From positions 1 through 64,000 of the forward strand of contig MKZN01000016.1 in assembly GCA_001938995.1 (NCBI GenBank): a stretch of 64,000 nucleotides of DNA, written 5' to 3'. Made by a program: the position numbers and the translations under genes. The notes beneath the pieces are model-generated. The model saw only the letters and a program-made list of their open reading frames with translations. It had not been told where the DNA came from and did not search any database. The stretch comes from Bacillus pumilus (GTDB lineage: Bacteria; Bacillota; Bacilli; Bacillales; Bacillaceae). Positions 33,507 through 42,947 of the stretch are shown here, piece after piece; positions within the stretch are counted from its first letter, which is position 1, and every line of letters starts with the position of its first letter.

Positions 33507-35669
33507 TTACTCTGGTTTTAGCATGGACAGGGCGACACGTCCTTTTGACTGATCAACAGAATCAACCCACACTGTCACAATATCGCCGACTGAAACAACG
33601 TCAAGTGGATGCTTCACAAAACGGTTACTCAGTTTTGAAATGTGGACAAGCCCATCTTGTTTCACACCAATATCGACAAATGCGCCGAAGTCTACTACGT
33701 TTCTGACTGTTCCTTGAAGTTCCATACCTTGGTTCAAGTCTTCTAATTTCAATACATCTGTTTTTAAAAGCGGTGTTGGTACTTCATCACGCGGATCACG
33801 CTCAGGTCTTGTTAGCTGATCAATGATATCCTGAAGTGTAATTGAACCAACCTGAAGCTGCTCAGCTGCTTCATCCAGCTTCACCTCTCTGATTCGTTCT
33901 TTTAACTGTTCTGTCCCCAAATCATTGGGTGTCATCTTGATCATGCGCAGGAATTGTTTTGTTTCTTTGTAGCTTTCAGGGTGGATACCGGTTCGATCAA
34001 GCGGATCTTGTCCATCTGAAATACGTAGGAAACCGATACATTGCTCATATGTTTTAGCCCCAAGTCTCGGGATATCCTTTAGCTCTTTTCTACTTGTGAA
34101 TCTCCCAATCTCTTCACGCCGTTTCACGATGTTCAGGGCAACGGCTTTTGATAGACCTGACACATATTGCAATAGCGCCTGTGACGCCGTATTTACGTTG
34201 ACACCGACTTGGTTGACGACTGTCTCGACCACGAAGGTTAACGAGCTGTTTAATTGCTTTTGACTGACATCATGCTGATATTGCCCCACCCCGACAGATT
34301 TCGGGTCAATTTTCACTAACTCTGCTAATGGATCTTGCAACCTTCTGGCAATTGAAATAGCACTTCTTTCTTCTACTTGCAGGTCTGGGAATTCTTCTCT
34401 AGCTAATGCAGATGCTGAGTATACACTTGCCCCTGCTTCGTTCACAATCAAATATGAAACTGGCTGATCGAGTTCTTGGATGAGATCAGCGATGAATTGT
34501 TCCGTCTCTCTTGATGCTGTTCCGTTTCCAATCGCAATCACTTCAATGTCCGATGCTTGAATGATGTCTTTTATTTTCTGTTTGGCTTCTGCTTTTTTGT
34601 GAACGGGCGGGTGCGGGTAAATCACGCCAATCTGATGGACTTTGCCTGTGTCGTCGACGACTGCTAATTTACAGCCTGTTCGAAAAGCAGGATCTACACC
34701 TAGCACACGTTTCCCTTTCATCGGTGGCTGGAGTAATAGTTTTCTTAGGTTTTCAGCAAAGATATGAATCGCTTGCTCCTCTGCCTTTTCTGTTAGCTCT
34801 TTTCGTAATTCACGTTCGATAGAAGGCTGTATAAGGCGTTTGTAAGCATCGTCAATCGCCTCTTCGATATAAGGTCTCGCCGTCGTTTGTTTGCCCTTGA
34901 TGACTTGTTTATCGAGATAGAAACGGATATTTTCAGCAGGTGGTTCAATGGCTGCTTTTAATATGCCTTCTTTCTCTCCACGATTGACCGCTAGGATGCG
35001 ATGGGGCACAATCTTTTTGATAGGCTCTTGATAGTCGTAATACATTTCGTATACGTTTTTCTCATCGCTTTCCACGTCTTTCCCTGTTGTCACAAGACTT
35101 CCTCTTTGATACGTTTCACTACGAATCCATTTACGCATATCGGGATCGTCTGCAAGTTGTTCGGCAATGATATGCTGCGCTCCTTCTAGTGCCTCTTCTA
35201 CACTTGTCACTTCTTTTTCTTCATTTATATAGGTAGCCGCTTGCTTTTTGATATCATCTTGTGGCAGCTTCAGCAAATAGACCGCTAGTGGCTCAAGCCC
35301 TTTTGCTTTAGCAACGTTTGCCTTCGTTTTACGTTTCTGTTTAAACGGTCTGTATAAATCTTCGACTTCCTGTAGCTTATGAGCCTGCTCGATTTTCTGT
35401 TTTAATTCATCAGTCAGTTTGTCTTGTTCAGCAATGAGTCGAATGACTTCTTCTTTTCGGTTCATGACATTTTGGATATATGTATATCGCTCGGAAATGG
35501 TTTGAATCTGCACCTCGTCCAGTGAGCCTGTTTGCTCTTTCCGGTATCGTGCAATAAACGGGACGGTGTTCCCATCCTCTAATAACTGGATGACACTTTC
35601 AATTTGTTTTGTTGAAAGCTTTAATTCTGTCGAAATTTGTTTTAATAAAAAATCAGATGTCTTCATCAT
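33507..35669 (-). CDS. ydcI: RNA-binding transcriptional accessory protein Tex
   Basis: A 720-residue Tex protein. Order of domains: N-terminal helical Tex_N (about 1-190), YqgF-like RNase H fold (about 325-420; RVLGVDPAFRTGCKLAVVDDTG), helix-hairpin-helix repeats (about 490-560; SQALLQYVSGLSKAVALNIV) and a C-terminal S1 domain (about 645-715; GMELQGTVRNVVDFGAFVDIGVKQDGLVHISKLS). It binds nucleic acid and is linked to transcription and, in pathogens, toxin expression. The start is taken as ATG after GAGAGG; an ATG two codons earlier overlaps that site. Confidence 0.93.
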   Translation of the reverse strand: MMKTSDFLLKQISTELKLSTKQIESVIQLLEDGNTVPFIARYRKEQTGSLDEVQIQTISERYTYIQNVMNRKEEVIRLIAEQDKLTDELKQKIEQAHKLQEVEDLYRPFKQKRKTKANVAKAKGLEPLAVYLLKLPQDDIKKQAATYINEEKEVTSVEEALEGAQHIIAEQLADDPDMRKWIRSETYQRGSLVTTGKDVESDEKNVYEMYYDYQEPIKKIVPHRILAVNRGEKEGILKAAIEPPAENIRFYLDKQVIKGKQTTARPYIEEAIDDAYKRLIQPSIERELRKELTEKAEEQAIHIFAENLRKLLLQPPMKGKRVLGVDPAFRTGCKLAVVDDTGKVHQIGVIYPHPPVHKKAEAKQKIKDIIQASDIEVIAIGNGTASRETEQFIADLIQELDQPVSYLIVNEAGASVYSASALAREEFPDLQVEERSAISIARRLQDPLAELVKIDPKSVGVGQYQHDVSQKQLNSSLTFVVETVVNQVGVNVNTASQALLQYVSGLSKAVALNIVKRREEIGRFTSRKELKDIPRLGAKTYEQCIGFLRISDGQDPLDRTGIHPESYKETKQFLRMIKMTPNDLGTEQLKERIREVKLDEAAEQLQVGSITLQDIIDQLTRPERDPRDEVPTPLLKTDVLKLEDLNQGMELQGTVRNVVDFGAFVDIGVKQDGLVHISKLSNRFVKHPLDVVSVGDIVTVWVDSVDQSKGRVALSMLKPE

Positions 35670-35725
35670 TTGCATCCTCTCACTGTGTCTTCTTTTTTAG
35701 TGTATCAAAAAAACCGGTAAAACCG

Positions 35726-35757
35726 AAAAAAGGTCAGCTATTTTAAATGAGCTGACC
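35726..35757 (-). terminator. Terminator of the sigB operon
   Basis: GGTCAGCT pairs with AGCTGACC, then Ts on the minus strand. The rsbX stop codon lies in the loop. Confidence 0.8.
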
Positions 35758-36342
35758 AAGTACATAGGTGAGATCGTCCTTCTTGTCTTGTGTGTATGTT
35801 TCAAGTTGTTTTGCGACGTCTTCCACTGACTGACCATGCTTCAAACACATACGGATGTTTGGCACATTCAGTCCGTCTGAATGCATAATGAATGTCGATC
35901 CTTTTTCGTAGGTGTAGGTGTGTGCTTTATACTTTCTAGGCTTACCAGATAAGTAACCCGATGTCGGAAGCGGGTAAATATAATCGCCAGAAGGTGCATT
36001 CAAAATAAACCGAATATTCCCAACGGAGCAATAGGTAAATTGCTGCTGGGAAAAATTCGCCTTTAATATGCCAACAGTGGCCCCTCGTTTATTTTTCATG
36101 GCCTGGTTGCATCTGTCGATGAGAGTCATGATGTCCTCATGTCCAAATTCTTCAACAATTTCGCTGACTAAAGAAGATGATTCATTGGCGAAAGGACCGC
36201 TGCCTAATCCGTCTGCTACAGCACAAATTAGTTCTTCATCATCTGCTTTAATAAAAAAACTGTCCCCGCAGCATGATTTACCTTCTTTGTTTGATTGATA
36301 GATGATGGCGTTCACATGTTCATGCTGTTCTATCTGCTTCAT
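35743..36342 (-). CDS. rsbX: Serine phosphatase RsbX
   Basis: A 199-residue PP2C-type phosphatase that removes phosphate from RsbS (and RsbR) and so resets the stressosome after stress. PP2C metal ligands are in CCGDSFFIK and VADGLGSGP near the N-terminus and DDLTYVLG at the end. The stop of sigB and the start of rsbX overlap, as in B. subtilis. Last gene of the operon. Confidence 0.93.
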   Translation of the reverse strand: MKQIEQHEHVNAIIYQSNKEGKSCCGDSFFIKADDEELICAVADGLGSGPFANESSSLVSEIVEEFGHEDIMTLIDRCNQAMKNKRGATVGILKANFSQQQFTYCSVGNIRFILNAPSGDYIYPLPTSGYLSGKPRKYKAHTYTYEKGSTFIMHSDGLNVPNIRMCLKHGQSVEDVAKQLETYTQDKKDDLTYVLGQLI

Positions 36343-37130
36343 TACCCTAGCTCCATAGACGCATCTTCTGATAATGCATCTCGTAACTTTTTAACTGCCT
36401 TCCGCTGCAGTCTCGATACGTGCATTTGTGATATACCGAGTGAGTCGCCTGTTTCTTTTTGACTTTTATTTTCAAGATACGTTAAGCGAATAATATCTTT
36501 TTCTCTATCCGTCAGAACATGTAGCACACTCTCAAGCATCAATTTTTGGTTCACTCGTTCGTAGCCCTCTTCCTGTGAGCCAACCACATCTAAAATGGTG
36601 ACGGTGCTTCCTTCAGAATCAGCCTCTATGCCTTGGTCAACAGACAGTGCTTGATAACTTTTGCCCATTTCCATCGTTTCAAGAACTTCTTCTTCTGTCA
36701 CATCTAGATATTCTGCGATCTCTTCTACTTTCGGTGACTTTTGCGTTTCCGTCGTCAAGTGATCGACCGCCATCTTAATTCTAGGTCCAAGCTCTTTGAT
36801 ACGCCTTGGCACATGAACACTCCACGTTTTATCACGTAAAAAGCGTTTAATTTCTCCAATAATAGTTGGGATCGCAAAGGCTTCAAATGATTTGCCAACA
36901 AGTGGATCGTAACGCTTGATGGCACCGAGTAAACCAATCATTCCAACTTGCCTTAAGTCCTCGTGAAAGCTTTTCCCTTTGGAATATTTATTCGCTAGCA
37001 TATCCACCAAGTTTGTATAGTTTTCGACAAGTGTTAGCTGCGCCTGTTCGTCTTGATTGTTTTGATAGCTTTGGATCAGGTGATCTACTTCATCTTTAGT
37101 TAGTTTCATAGTTTTGGATGGTTGTGTCAT
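36342..37130 (-). CDS. sigB: General stress sigma factor SigB
   Basis: A 262-residue sigma factor of the SigB/SigF group. Region 2 (about 30-100) has the core-binding EDLRQVGMIGLLGAIKRYDP and the DNA-melting FEAFAIPTIIGEIKRFLRDKTWSVHVPRR; region 3 follows, and region 4 (about 195-255) has the HTH KETGDSLGISQMHVSRLQRKAVKKLR. It directs the general stress regulon. The ATG at 37130 is preferred over TTG six bases earlier for its Shine-Dalgarno spacing. It overlaps rsbW by about 35 bp, as usual in this operon. Confidence 0.96.
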   Translation of the reverse strand: MTQPSKTMKLTKDEVDHLIQSYQNNQDEQAQLTLVENYTNLVDMLANKYSKGKSFHEDLRQVGMIGLLGAIKRYDPLVGKSFEAFAIPTIIGEIKRFLRDKTWSVHVPRRIKELGPRIKMAVDHLTTETQKSPKVEEIAEYLDVTEEEVLETMEMGKSYQALSVDQGIEADSEGSTVTILDVVGSQEEGYERVNQKLMLESVLHVLTDREKDIIRLTYLENKSQKETGDSLGISQMHVSRLQRKAVKKLRDALSEDASMELG

Positions 37131-37584
37131 GGTCAACTCGCTCCCTGTTTAAAAACTTTGTCATCGCTACGGTAACTCCGGAGTTTGCTTGCACCTCGAC
37201 TTCATCCATCAATGTTTGCATCAAATATAAACCAAGACCTCCTTCTGCCAATTGATCCACCGTATGAGCAGATGTATAAGGGCCTAAGTCTTCTTGCTTT
37301 TGCTTAAAGTCAAAGCTACCGCCTTGATCAGCGACAATGATTTCTAACCGATCTTCATATACTAAGAAGCGAACCGCTACCTCTCCATTTACACCATCTT
37401 CCGCTTTATAGGCATGCTGAACCGCATTTGTACAAGCCTCACTGACTGCAATTTTCAAGTCTTCAATCTCTTCGTAGGCATAACCCATTCTACTAGCTAC
37501 GCCTGAAAGAGTGAGACGGATAATGCCGACGTACTCTGGTTTTGCTGGTATTTTCATCTCAATTAGATCTACTGATTCGTTCAT
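37096..37584 (-). CDS. rsbW: Anti-sigma factor and kinase RsbW
   Basis: A 162-residue GHKL-type serine kinase that binds SigB or, alternatively, phosphorylates RsbV. The ATP-binding boxes are [12 protein letters not shown] (N box), [10 protein letters not shown] (G1) and [15 protein letters not shown] (G2). Its ATG overlaps the end of rsbV by 4 bp, and its 3' end overlaps sigB, so anti-sigma and sigma are translated in a coupled way. Confidence 0.96.
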   Translation of the reverse strand: MNESVDLIEMKIPAKPEYVGIIRLTLSGVASRMGYAYEEIEDLKIAVSEACTNAVQHAYKAEDGVNGEVAVRFLVYEDRLEIIVADQGGSFDFKQKQEDLGPYTSAHTVDQLAEGGLGLYLMQTLMDEVEVQANSGVTVAMTKFLNRERVDHDTTIQNYETN

Positions 37585-37910
37585 TGTACCCCACCTTCTG
37601 ACTTTGCAGAAATGTCAATGATGTCCTTTAATCCAGTGATTTCAAACAACCTGACAAGCCGATCCGACAAGTTCTCTAGCTTCAGTGTTCCACCTGCTTT
37701 TTGGACTGCTTTAAATAGCCCAACAAAGACACCTAAACCTGTACTGTCCATATACGAAACATCCTTTAGACAGATTTCAAGATGTTCTCCTTGCTCCGCT
37801 TTAGGCATAAGGGTTTCTCTTAATTCGGGAGCGGAGTACACATCAATTTCTCCGCTGACACTGATTTTCGTTTTATGATCTATTTGATGCTCTTTTACAG
37901 ACATATTCAT
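37581..37910 (-). CDS. rsbV: Anti-anti-sigma factor RsbV
   Basis: A 109-residue STAS-domain protein. In the unphosphorylated state it binds RsbW and frees SigB. The phosphorylated Ser is in [13 protein letters not shown] (about residue 56), and the C-terminal [16 protein letters not shown] is identical to what I recall from B. subtilis. GAGGTGA precedes the ATG. First gene after the SigB-dependent internal promoter. Confidence 0.96.
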   Translation of the reverse strand: MNMSVKEHQIDHKTKISVSGEIDVYSAPELRETLMPKAEQGEHLEICLKDVSYMDSTGLGVFVGLFKAVQKAGGTLKLENLSDRLVRLFEITGLKDIIDISAKSEGGVQ

Positions 37911-37948
37911 TATGCATTCACCTCGAAATTCTTGTTTCTAAAGTTTTT

Positions 37949-37973
37949 ATACCCGCATATCCACTTTCTAAAC
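37949..37973 (-). promoter_or_regulatory. Internal SigB promoter in front of rsbV
   Basis: On the minus strand GTTTAG (37968-37973), a 13-nt spacer and GGGTAT (37949-37954) match the SigB consensus. The -35 overlaps the last codon and stop of rsbU. This gives the autocatalytic rsbVW-sigB-rsbX transcript known from B. subtilis. Confidence 0.9.
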
Positions 37974-38975
37974 CTTTCTTTTGAGAACGAGTAAAGTAAA
38001 GTCATCATGCAGTTGGAAGTCTTGTAGCTTTAATAAACTTGCATAAATGGCATCTACCATTTCCTGTGCTGAATAGGCAAGATGCTCTGATATGAGCGAT
38101 TTGATATCCTCTCGCTCTAAAAATCCATCCTCTGATTTGGATTCTGTCACCCCATCTGAAAATAAGATGATCATATCTCCTACATCGAGGTGTTTCTCAT
38201 ATTGTTGATATTCAAAGTCTGGTGCAATCCCAAGCACTAGCCCTTTCGCGTCTATATCATAAAATTCATTGTCTTTTTGGCAATAGAAAAAGCCCGGCTC
38301 ATGTCCAGCCGATGCATATTTGAATTCGTGTGTCACTGTATTATAGCTACCATAGAACATGGTAATAAACATACTTGGGTCGACGTTTTGTTCGACAACA
38401 CGATTAAGGGTTTTTAACACCTTCGTCGGTCCACTTCCTGATTCCGGCAAAGAATCCATCGCATACTTGATCATCGACATACATAGCGCAGCTGGAATAC
38501 CTTTTCCAATTACATCCGCAATCGCTATGTTGATCGTATCGTGATCTGTGACGAAATGGTAATAATCCCCGCTCATCTGTTTTGCAGGCACACTAATTGC
38601 GCCCACATCAAATGTATCTCCTTCTGGAATCTTGGTCTCCAGAAGGGTTTGCTGAACATTTGCCGCAATTTCGATTTCTGATTTAATTTCTTGCTGGATG
38701 CCTCTAAGGGTTAAATGTTCTTGATAGGCAAGTCCGTATCCAATCATGACCTCGATTAAGAAGTCTAGTGAATGAAAGACATCTTCCGGCAAGTCAGGGT
38801 AAAGCTCCTGAATCACTTTTCGGTGAACACTCAATATTTCTTCAGGAGGTATTTGATGCTCAATGGTTTTACGGCTAAATTTCTGCGCTTGATAAAGCGA
38901 TGTTTCAGTTAAATCACTGATATAACGGCTGAGCAGCTGATGGTACCGCTGCTCCATTACCTCCTTAAAATCCAT
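37968..38975 (-). CDS. rsbU: PP2C phosphatase RsbU
   Basis: A 335-residue protein: the N-terminal ~110 residues form the RsbT-binding domain (MDFKEVMEQRYHQLLSRYI), the remainder a PPM/PP2C phosphatase (about 120-333) with GDYYHFVTDHDTINIAIADVIGKG and LFSDGVTESKSEDG. It dephosphorylates RsbV when RsbT binds, i.e. in environmental stress. It follows rsbT by 10 bp. Confidence 0.96.
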   Translation of the reverse strand: MDFKEVMEQRYHQLLSRYISDLTETSLYQAQKFSRKTIEHQIPPEEILSVHRKVIQELYPDLPEDVFHSLDFLIEVMIGYGLAYQEHLTLRGIQQEIKSEIEIAANVQQTLLETKIPEGDTFDVGAISVPAKQMSGDYYHFVTDHDTINIAIADVIGKGIPAALCMSMIKYAMDSLPESGSGPTKVLKTLNRVVEQNVDPSMFITMFYGSYNTVTHEFKYASAGHEPGFFYCQKDNEFYDIDAKGLVLGIAPDFEYQQYEKHLDVGDMIILFSDGVTESKSEDGFLEREDIKSLISEHLAYSAQEMVDAIYASLLKLQDFQLHDDFTLLVLKRKV

Positions 38976-38985
38976 GGTTACCCTC

Positions 38986-39387
38986 CTAGCGAAGCCACTT
39001 GACAGCTTGAATCTCCGTTCCTTGTTCTGGTGTAGAATCTAGATTAAAATCATCCATCAGCCTTTTAACGCCTGGAAGCCCTGCTCCAAGTCCGCCTGAT
39101 GTAGAAAACCCGTCTTCCATCACTTTACGTATATCCATAATGCCAGGGCCCTTATCAGTTGCGACAACTTTGAGCCCACGCGTTCCGCGCTCCATCACTT
39201 CTTCTATACAAATCTGACCTTTACCAGCGTATAAATAGATGTTTCGAGCTAATTCTGAAATGGCCGTCGTAATTCTTGCTTGGTCTACTGTACCAAAACC
39301 AAGTTCTTTTGCAACATTTCGTCCCAGTTGCCTTGCCGCGACTATGTCCCATTCCGTCAAAATTTTTACACAGGATTGGTCTTTCAT
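38986..39387 (-). CDS. rsbT: Switch protein/serine kinase RsbT
   Basis: A 133-residue GHKL kinase. It phosphorylates RsbS and RsbR of the stressosome and then leaves to activate RsbU. N box: ISELARNIYLYAGKG; G1: ATDKGPGI; G2: TSGGLGAGLPGVKRLMDDF. It starts 2 bp after rsbS ends. Confidence 0.96.
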   Translation of the reverse strand: MKDQSCVKILTEWDIVAARQLGRNVAKELGFGTVDQARITTAISELARNIYLYAGKGQICIEEVMERGTRGLKVVATDKGPGIMDIRKVMEDGFSTSGGLGAGLPGVKRLMDDFNLDSTPEQGTEIQAVKWLR

Positions 39388-39389
39388 AT

Positions 39390-39758
39390 CTATTCCCCCA
39401 ATTCCCGCTTCAGTGTCTCAAGCCCTTGTTCAAGATCTAATGCTGTCTGAATTTCTTCCAGCGATATACCAAGTTCAATCAGCGTCACAGCGACCGCTGG
39501 TTGTATTCCTGTTAATACAACTTTTGCCCCCATGAGCTTAGACATCGTAATGACATCGCCCAATACTTTTGCGATAAAGGAATCAATCATATCGACAGAT
39601 GTTAAGTCAATGACAACACCGTTTGCTCCTGTTTCGTGAATTTTATTGAGTAAGTCTTCTTGAAAGTGAAGAGCTGTCTGATCATCTAGCTCCCACTGGA
39701 TGGAAATCAAAAGACAGTTATATAATTTTAAGATTGGAATCTTCGGGTGATTTCTCAC
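39390..39758 (-). CDS. rsbS: Stressosome antagonist RsbS
   Basis: A 122-residue STAS-domain protein of the stressosome core, which holds RsbT until phosphorylated. The phosphorylatable Ser is in [15 protein letters not shown] (about residue 60). The start is GTG ([14 protein letters not shown]), with GGAGGGAG 7 nt upstream, giving the length of the B. subtilis protein; a longer frame from 39782 adds eight residues that homologues lack. Confidence 0.95.
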   Translation of the reverse strand: MRNHPKIPILKLYNCLLISIQWELDDQTALHFQEDLLNKIHETGANGVVIDLTSVDMIDSFIAKVLGDVITMSKLMGAKVVLTGIQPAVAVTLIELGISLEEIQTALDLEQGLETLKRELGE

Positions 39759-40593
39759 TGAGTTCTCCCTCCAATGAAACAATTTTTCGATTTGTCATTT
39801 CTAAAGCAGTTTGAATTCCTTTTTGAAGGGTATTCTTTGTTGTAACTTGAGATAAATCAATTCCAAGGTTGACGATGGTTTGGGCAATTTCTGGGCGAAT
39901 ACCAACCAGTAGACACTTTGCACCTACTAATCTCACAGCCTCTGACGCCTGAATAATATGGTGTGCGACCATTGTATCGACAACAGGTACACCTGTGATA
40001 TCAATTAAGACCACCTGAGATCGATGCTTCACGACACCATTGAGCAGATTCTCCATGATCTTTTTCGCCCGCTCTGTATCAATGGTTCCAACAAGAGGCA
40101 TGACAGTGATCTGCTCAAACACTGGAATCAATGGGGCAGAAAGTTCCTGCAACGCTATTTTTTGAAGGTTGACGGTTTTCTCCCATGAAATCGAATACTG
40201 ATTTAAAATTTCATTATGGATAGGTGTGATGAATTGATCAATTTGCCAAACAAGATCATTGCTTTCTTCAGCTGTCTCTTTGGCATTGTTCATTTTGTAA
40301 TATAAATGTGTGCGGATTTCTGTTAGTCCCTTCGCGAGTAACTTAAGTGATATACCCATTTGGACAATTTTTAAAGCAAAAGTTTGCACTTTTTCTTCGA
40401 AATCCTCAGAATCTCCCTCTGAAAGGGATGTTATAATCAGTTGAACATATTCCGAACAGATGGTTTCATACATTTTGTCGTTCAGCATCATGTCCGTTTC
40501 TTCTTCTCCAAGTCGTTTGAAAATCTCCGTCCACTCTTGTTCTAATTCCTGTTGATGCGTCCTTGCGAAAGCTAACACGATTTGATTCGACAT
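39718..40593 (-). CDS. rsbR: Stressosome co-antagonist RsbRA
   Basis: A 291-residue protein: an N-terminal non-haem globin-like sensor domain (about 1-140) and a C-terminal STAS domain (about 150-275). The two phosphorylated Thr residues are in [14 protein letters not shown] (about 171) and [13 protein letters not shown] (about 205). It is some 17 residues longer than B. subtilis RsbR: the frame continues past IVSLEG and overlaps rsbS by 41 bp. The N-terminal domain is, as usual for the family, less like B. subtilis than the STAS domain. Confidence 0.94.
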   Translation of the reverse strand: MSNQIVLAFARTHQQELEQEWTEIFKRLGEEETDMMLNDKMYETICSEYVQLIITSLSEGDSEDFEEKVQTFALKIVQMGISLKLLAKGLTEIRTHLYYKMNNAKETAEESNDLVWQIDQFITPIHNEILNQYSISWEKTVNLQKIALQELSAPLIPVFEQITVMPLVGTIDTERAKKIMENLLNGVVKHRSQVVLIDITGVPVVDTMVAHHIIQASEAVRLVGAKCLLVGIRPEIAQTIVNLGIDLSQVTTKNTLQKGIQTALEMTNRKIVSLEGELSEKSPEDSNLKII

Positions 40594-40710
40594 AATTTAC
40601 CCCCTACTTACATAAAAAGCACTACTTTTCATCTCTCTCCATTATAGCCTTAATAAAAATTGAACACAAAAAAAAGTTGCTCACAAGAAAGCAACTAAAG
40701 TTTTACCATA

Positions 40711-41061
40711 TTAAAAATCAATAAGAGCCAAACTAACTTGTAAGGCTTCATCAACTTTCTCCATCATCTCATCATCAAGCTGTGTGATTTTATCTGTCAA
40801 TCTTTGTTTATCAATCGTCCGGATCTGTTCTAACAGAATGACAGAATCTCGTTCAAAGCCGTAACGCTTTGCATCAATTTCGACGTGAGTCGGTAATTTC
40901 GCTTTTTGTATTTGGGCTGTTATGGCTGCAACGATCGCAGTCGGGCTGAAGCGATTTCCAATGTCATTTTGAATCACCAATACCGGGCGAACCCCGCCCT
41001 GCTCGGAGCCAACAACAGGAGATAAATCAGCAAAGTAAACATCACCGCGTTTAACAATCAA
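40711..41061 (-). CDS. ndoA: mRNA interferase EndoA (MazF family toxin)
   Basis: A 116-residue endoribonuclease of the MazF/PemK family, which in B. subtilis cuts at U^[37 protein letters not shown] and [25 protein letters not shown] are the typical start, with the active-site Arg and Thr in GGVRP and VAAIT. It is 4 bp behind the antitoxin gene. Confidence 0.95.
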   Translation of the reverse strand: MIVKRGDVYFADLSPVVGSEQGGVRPVLVIQNDIGNRFSPTAIVAAITAQIQKAKLPTHVEIDAKRYGFERDSVILLEQIRTIDKQRLTDKITQLDDEMMEKVDEALQVSLALIDF

Positions 41062-41065
41062 ATGT

Positions 41066-41347
41066 TTAACCCCCGCTGACTAGTCGCTCAACTGTATTCT
41101 CAGCCTCAAATTCTGCGTATTGTGCTTCTGAAGAGATATTCAGATTAATTTTCGCCATCTCCATGTAGCCGCGTCTCATCGATTCACGATTTTGTCGAAT
41201 ATTACGTTCACGAATATACGTTTTTGTCGCTCGGTAGATCAATTCATTTCTTGTTACCTTATCCTGCTCTGCTACTCGTTCGATTTCAGACATCAAAGCC
41301 TCCGGTAGTTGAATCTTCATTTCGTTTGTTGCGCTGGATTCAGACAA
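41066..41347 (-). CDS. ndoAI: Antitoxin EndoAI
   Basis: A 93-residue ribbon-helix-helix antitoxin that blocks EndoA. The N-terminal part [36 protein letters not shown] forms the RHH dimer; [19 protein letters not shown] binds the toxin. The start is TTG ([11 protein letters not shown]), with GGAGGTG 8 nt upstream, which gives the usual length of 93; the longer frame to 41419 lacks support. Confidence 0.93.
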   Translation of the reverse strand: MSESSATNEMKIQLPEALMSEIERVAEQDKVTRNELIYRATKTYIRERNIRQNRESMRRGYMEMAKINLNISSEAQYAEFEAENTVERLVSGG

Positions 41348-41593
41348 AAAACATACACCTCCACAAAACTTACGGATACCGTTTCGATCCATTCCAAGAC
41401 TAATCATATCATTATTCAATGCACAAGCAAAGCTGTTTTTTCATGATTACTTCATAGATCATGAAGCCTATCGCCACCCGTAAAAAAAGATGATAATGGA
41501 GTTCCTCTTTCCCATTATACGCTTTTTTTCGAAAATCATACGGTGTTTCCAAAATCACTAAAAAACGGAGATTATTGATTTCCTGTTTGTAGA

Positions 41594-41628
41594 ATAAAAG
41601 AGAACGATGTCGACATGGACATCGCTCT
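41594..41628 (-). terminator. Terminator of alr
   Basis: GAGAGCGATGTC pairs with GACATCGTTCTC, followed by a T-rich run on the minus strand, 23 bp after the alr stop. Confidence 0.8.
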
Positions 41629-41650
41629 CCCTAAAATTGAAAAAGCATGG

Positions 41651-42817
41651 CTAGTCTTGAAGTAGCGGATTACGGACATGAACCTTTTGGCCATCTTCCA
41701 TATATACTCTAGGGACCCGGTGGCCGATCGAGCAGGTCACTTCGTAGTTAATGGTTTGCAGACTTTTGGCCACTTCATCGACTGTTACCTTCTCTCCGCC
41801 TTGTGTCCCAATGAGTACAACTGGTTCACCAACTGGGGTGTCGTGGTTTAGTTCAACCATGAATTGATCCATACAGACCCTCCCTGCGATCTTCCGGCGC
41901 TTCCCCCCAATTAGGACTTCTGTCCCCGATAGCATGCGAATCCAGCCGTCTGCGTAGCCAATTGGAACCGTGCCAATCCACGTATCCTGGTTGGCTGTAT
42001 AGGTGGCCCCATAGCTGACACTCTCCCCCTGATGGATGCGTTTCACATGAGCGAGCTTCGTATGAAGAGAGAGGACCTCTTTGAGTTTGAAAGGCAATTC
42101 ATCCTTGATCTCCTCAGAAGGTGACAGCCCGTACATACTGATGCCAAAACGTACGACATTAAACAAGACCTCTTTAAACCGCAGACCTGCTGCACTGTTG
42201 GCGCAATGAACGAGCAAATTTTCAGTATGAAGCGGTTGTAGCAATGTTTGAAACTTGTCTACCTGCATATCAAAGTAGTCTTGATCCTTTTCATCTGCTG
42301 TCGCAAAGTGAGTAAATACACCTTCCAACTGTAAAAAAGAATGGTCTCTGAGAAGCTCTTTGACTTCGTTTATTTCATCTAGTGTTTTCACCCCTAAACG
42401 ATTCATCCCGCTGTCGATCTTCAAATGAACTCGAATGGCTTGTCCAATCTGTCCTTTGACTTCTTCGGCCACCTCTCTCAGCCACTCAATCGAGTATGCT
42501 GTCATGATGACATTGTGCCTGACTGCGATGTTAACATATTCAGACGGTACGGCTCCGAGCACAAGAATAGGGGCTCTGACGCCTTTATTCCGTAGAGAAA
42601 TCGCCTCGTCTAAAAAGGCCACTGCTAACAAATCCGCCCCCGCTTTGAGTGCAGCTTTTGCCACTTCAATATCCCCATGTCCATATGCATTAGCTTTGAC
42701 AACCGCCATCAGTTGCACCTTTTGTCCGATATGACCTTTCATATGTGAAACATTATGTTTGATTGCTGTTAAGTCAATTTCTGCCCATGTGTTCCTATAA
42801 AAGGCATTTGTGTCCAT
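41651..42817 (-). CDS. alr: Alanine racemase
   Basis: A 388-residue PLP enzyme that makes D-alanine for peptidoglycan. The PLP-binding Lys is in LMAVVKANAYGHG (about residue 40) and the second catalytic Tyr in VSYGATYTA (about 267). Length and order match B. subtilis Alr (DadB group). It is followed by a terminator, separating it from ndoAI. Confidence 0.96.
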   Translation of the reverse strand: MDTNAFYRNTWAEIDLTAIKHNVSHMKGHIGQKVQLMAVVKANAYGHGDIEVAKAALKAGADLLAVAFLDEAISLRNKGVRAPILVLGAVPSEYVNIAVRHNVIMTAYSIEWLREVAEEVKGQIGQAIRVHLKIDSGMNRLGVKTLDEINEVKELLRDHSFLQLEGVFTHFATADEKDQDYFDMQVDKFQTLLQPLHTENLLVHCANSAAGLRFKEVLFNVVRFGISMYGLSPSEEIKDELPFKLKEVLSLHTKLAHVKRIHQGESVSYGATYTANQDTWIGTVPIGYADGWIRMLSGTEVLIGGKRRKIAGRVCMDQFMVELNHDTPVGEPVVLIGTQGGEKVTVDEVAKSLQTINYEVTCSIGHRVPRVYMEDGQKVHVRNPLLQD

Positions 42818-42892
42818 TCGTCACACTTCCCTATTGAATGATTCAATACTTTCATTATGATACTAAAGATCAAGAATAATGTGAAACGAATC

Positions 42893-42924
42893 AAAAAACA
42901 CCAGCCCGTTTGCGGGGCTGATGT
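42893..42924 (-). terminator. Terminator of ydcC
   Basis: CATCAGCCC pairs with GGGCTGGTG, followed by six Ts on the minus strand. Confidence 0.8.
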
Positions 42925-42947
42925 TCGTGTTCAAAGACGATCAACCA

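Noticed and set aside
40711-41347. Toxin-antitoxin pair as a possible new system
   Set aside because: It is the well-known EndoAI/EndoA (MazEF) pair in its usual place between alr and rsbR.
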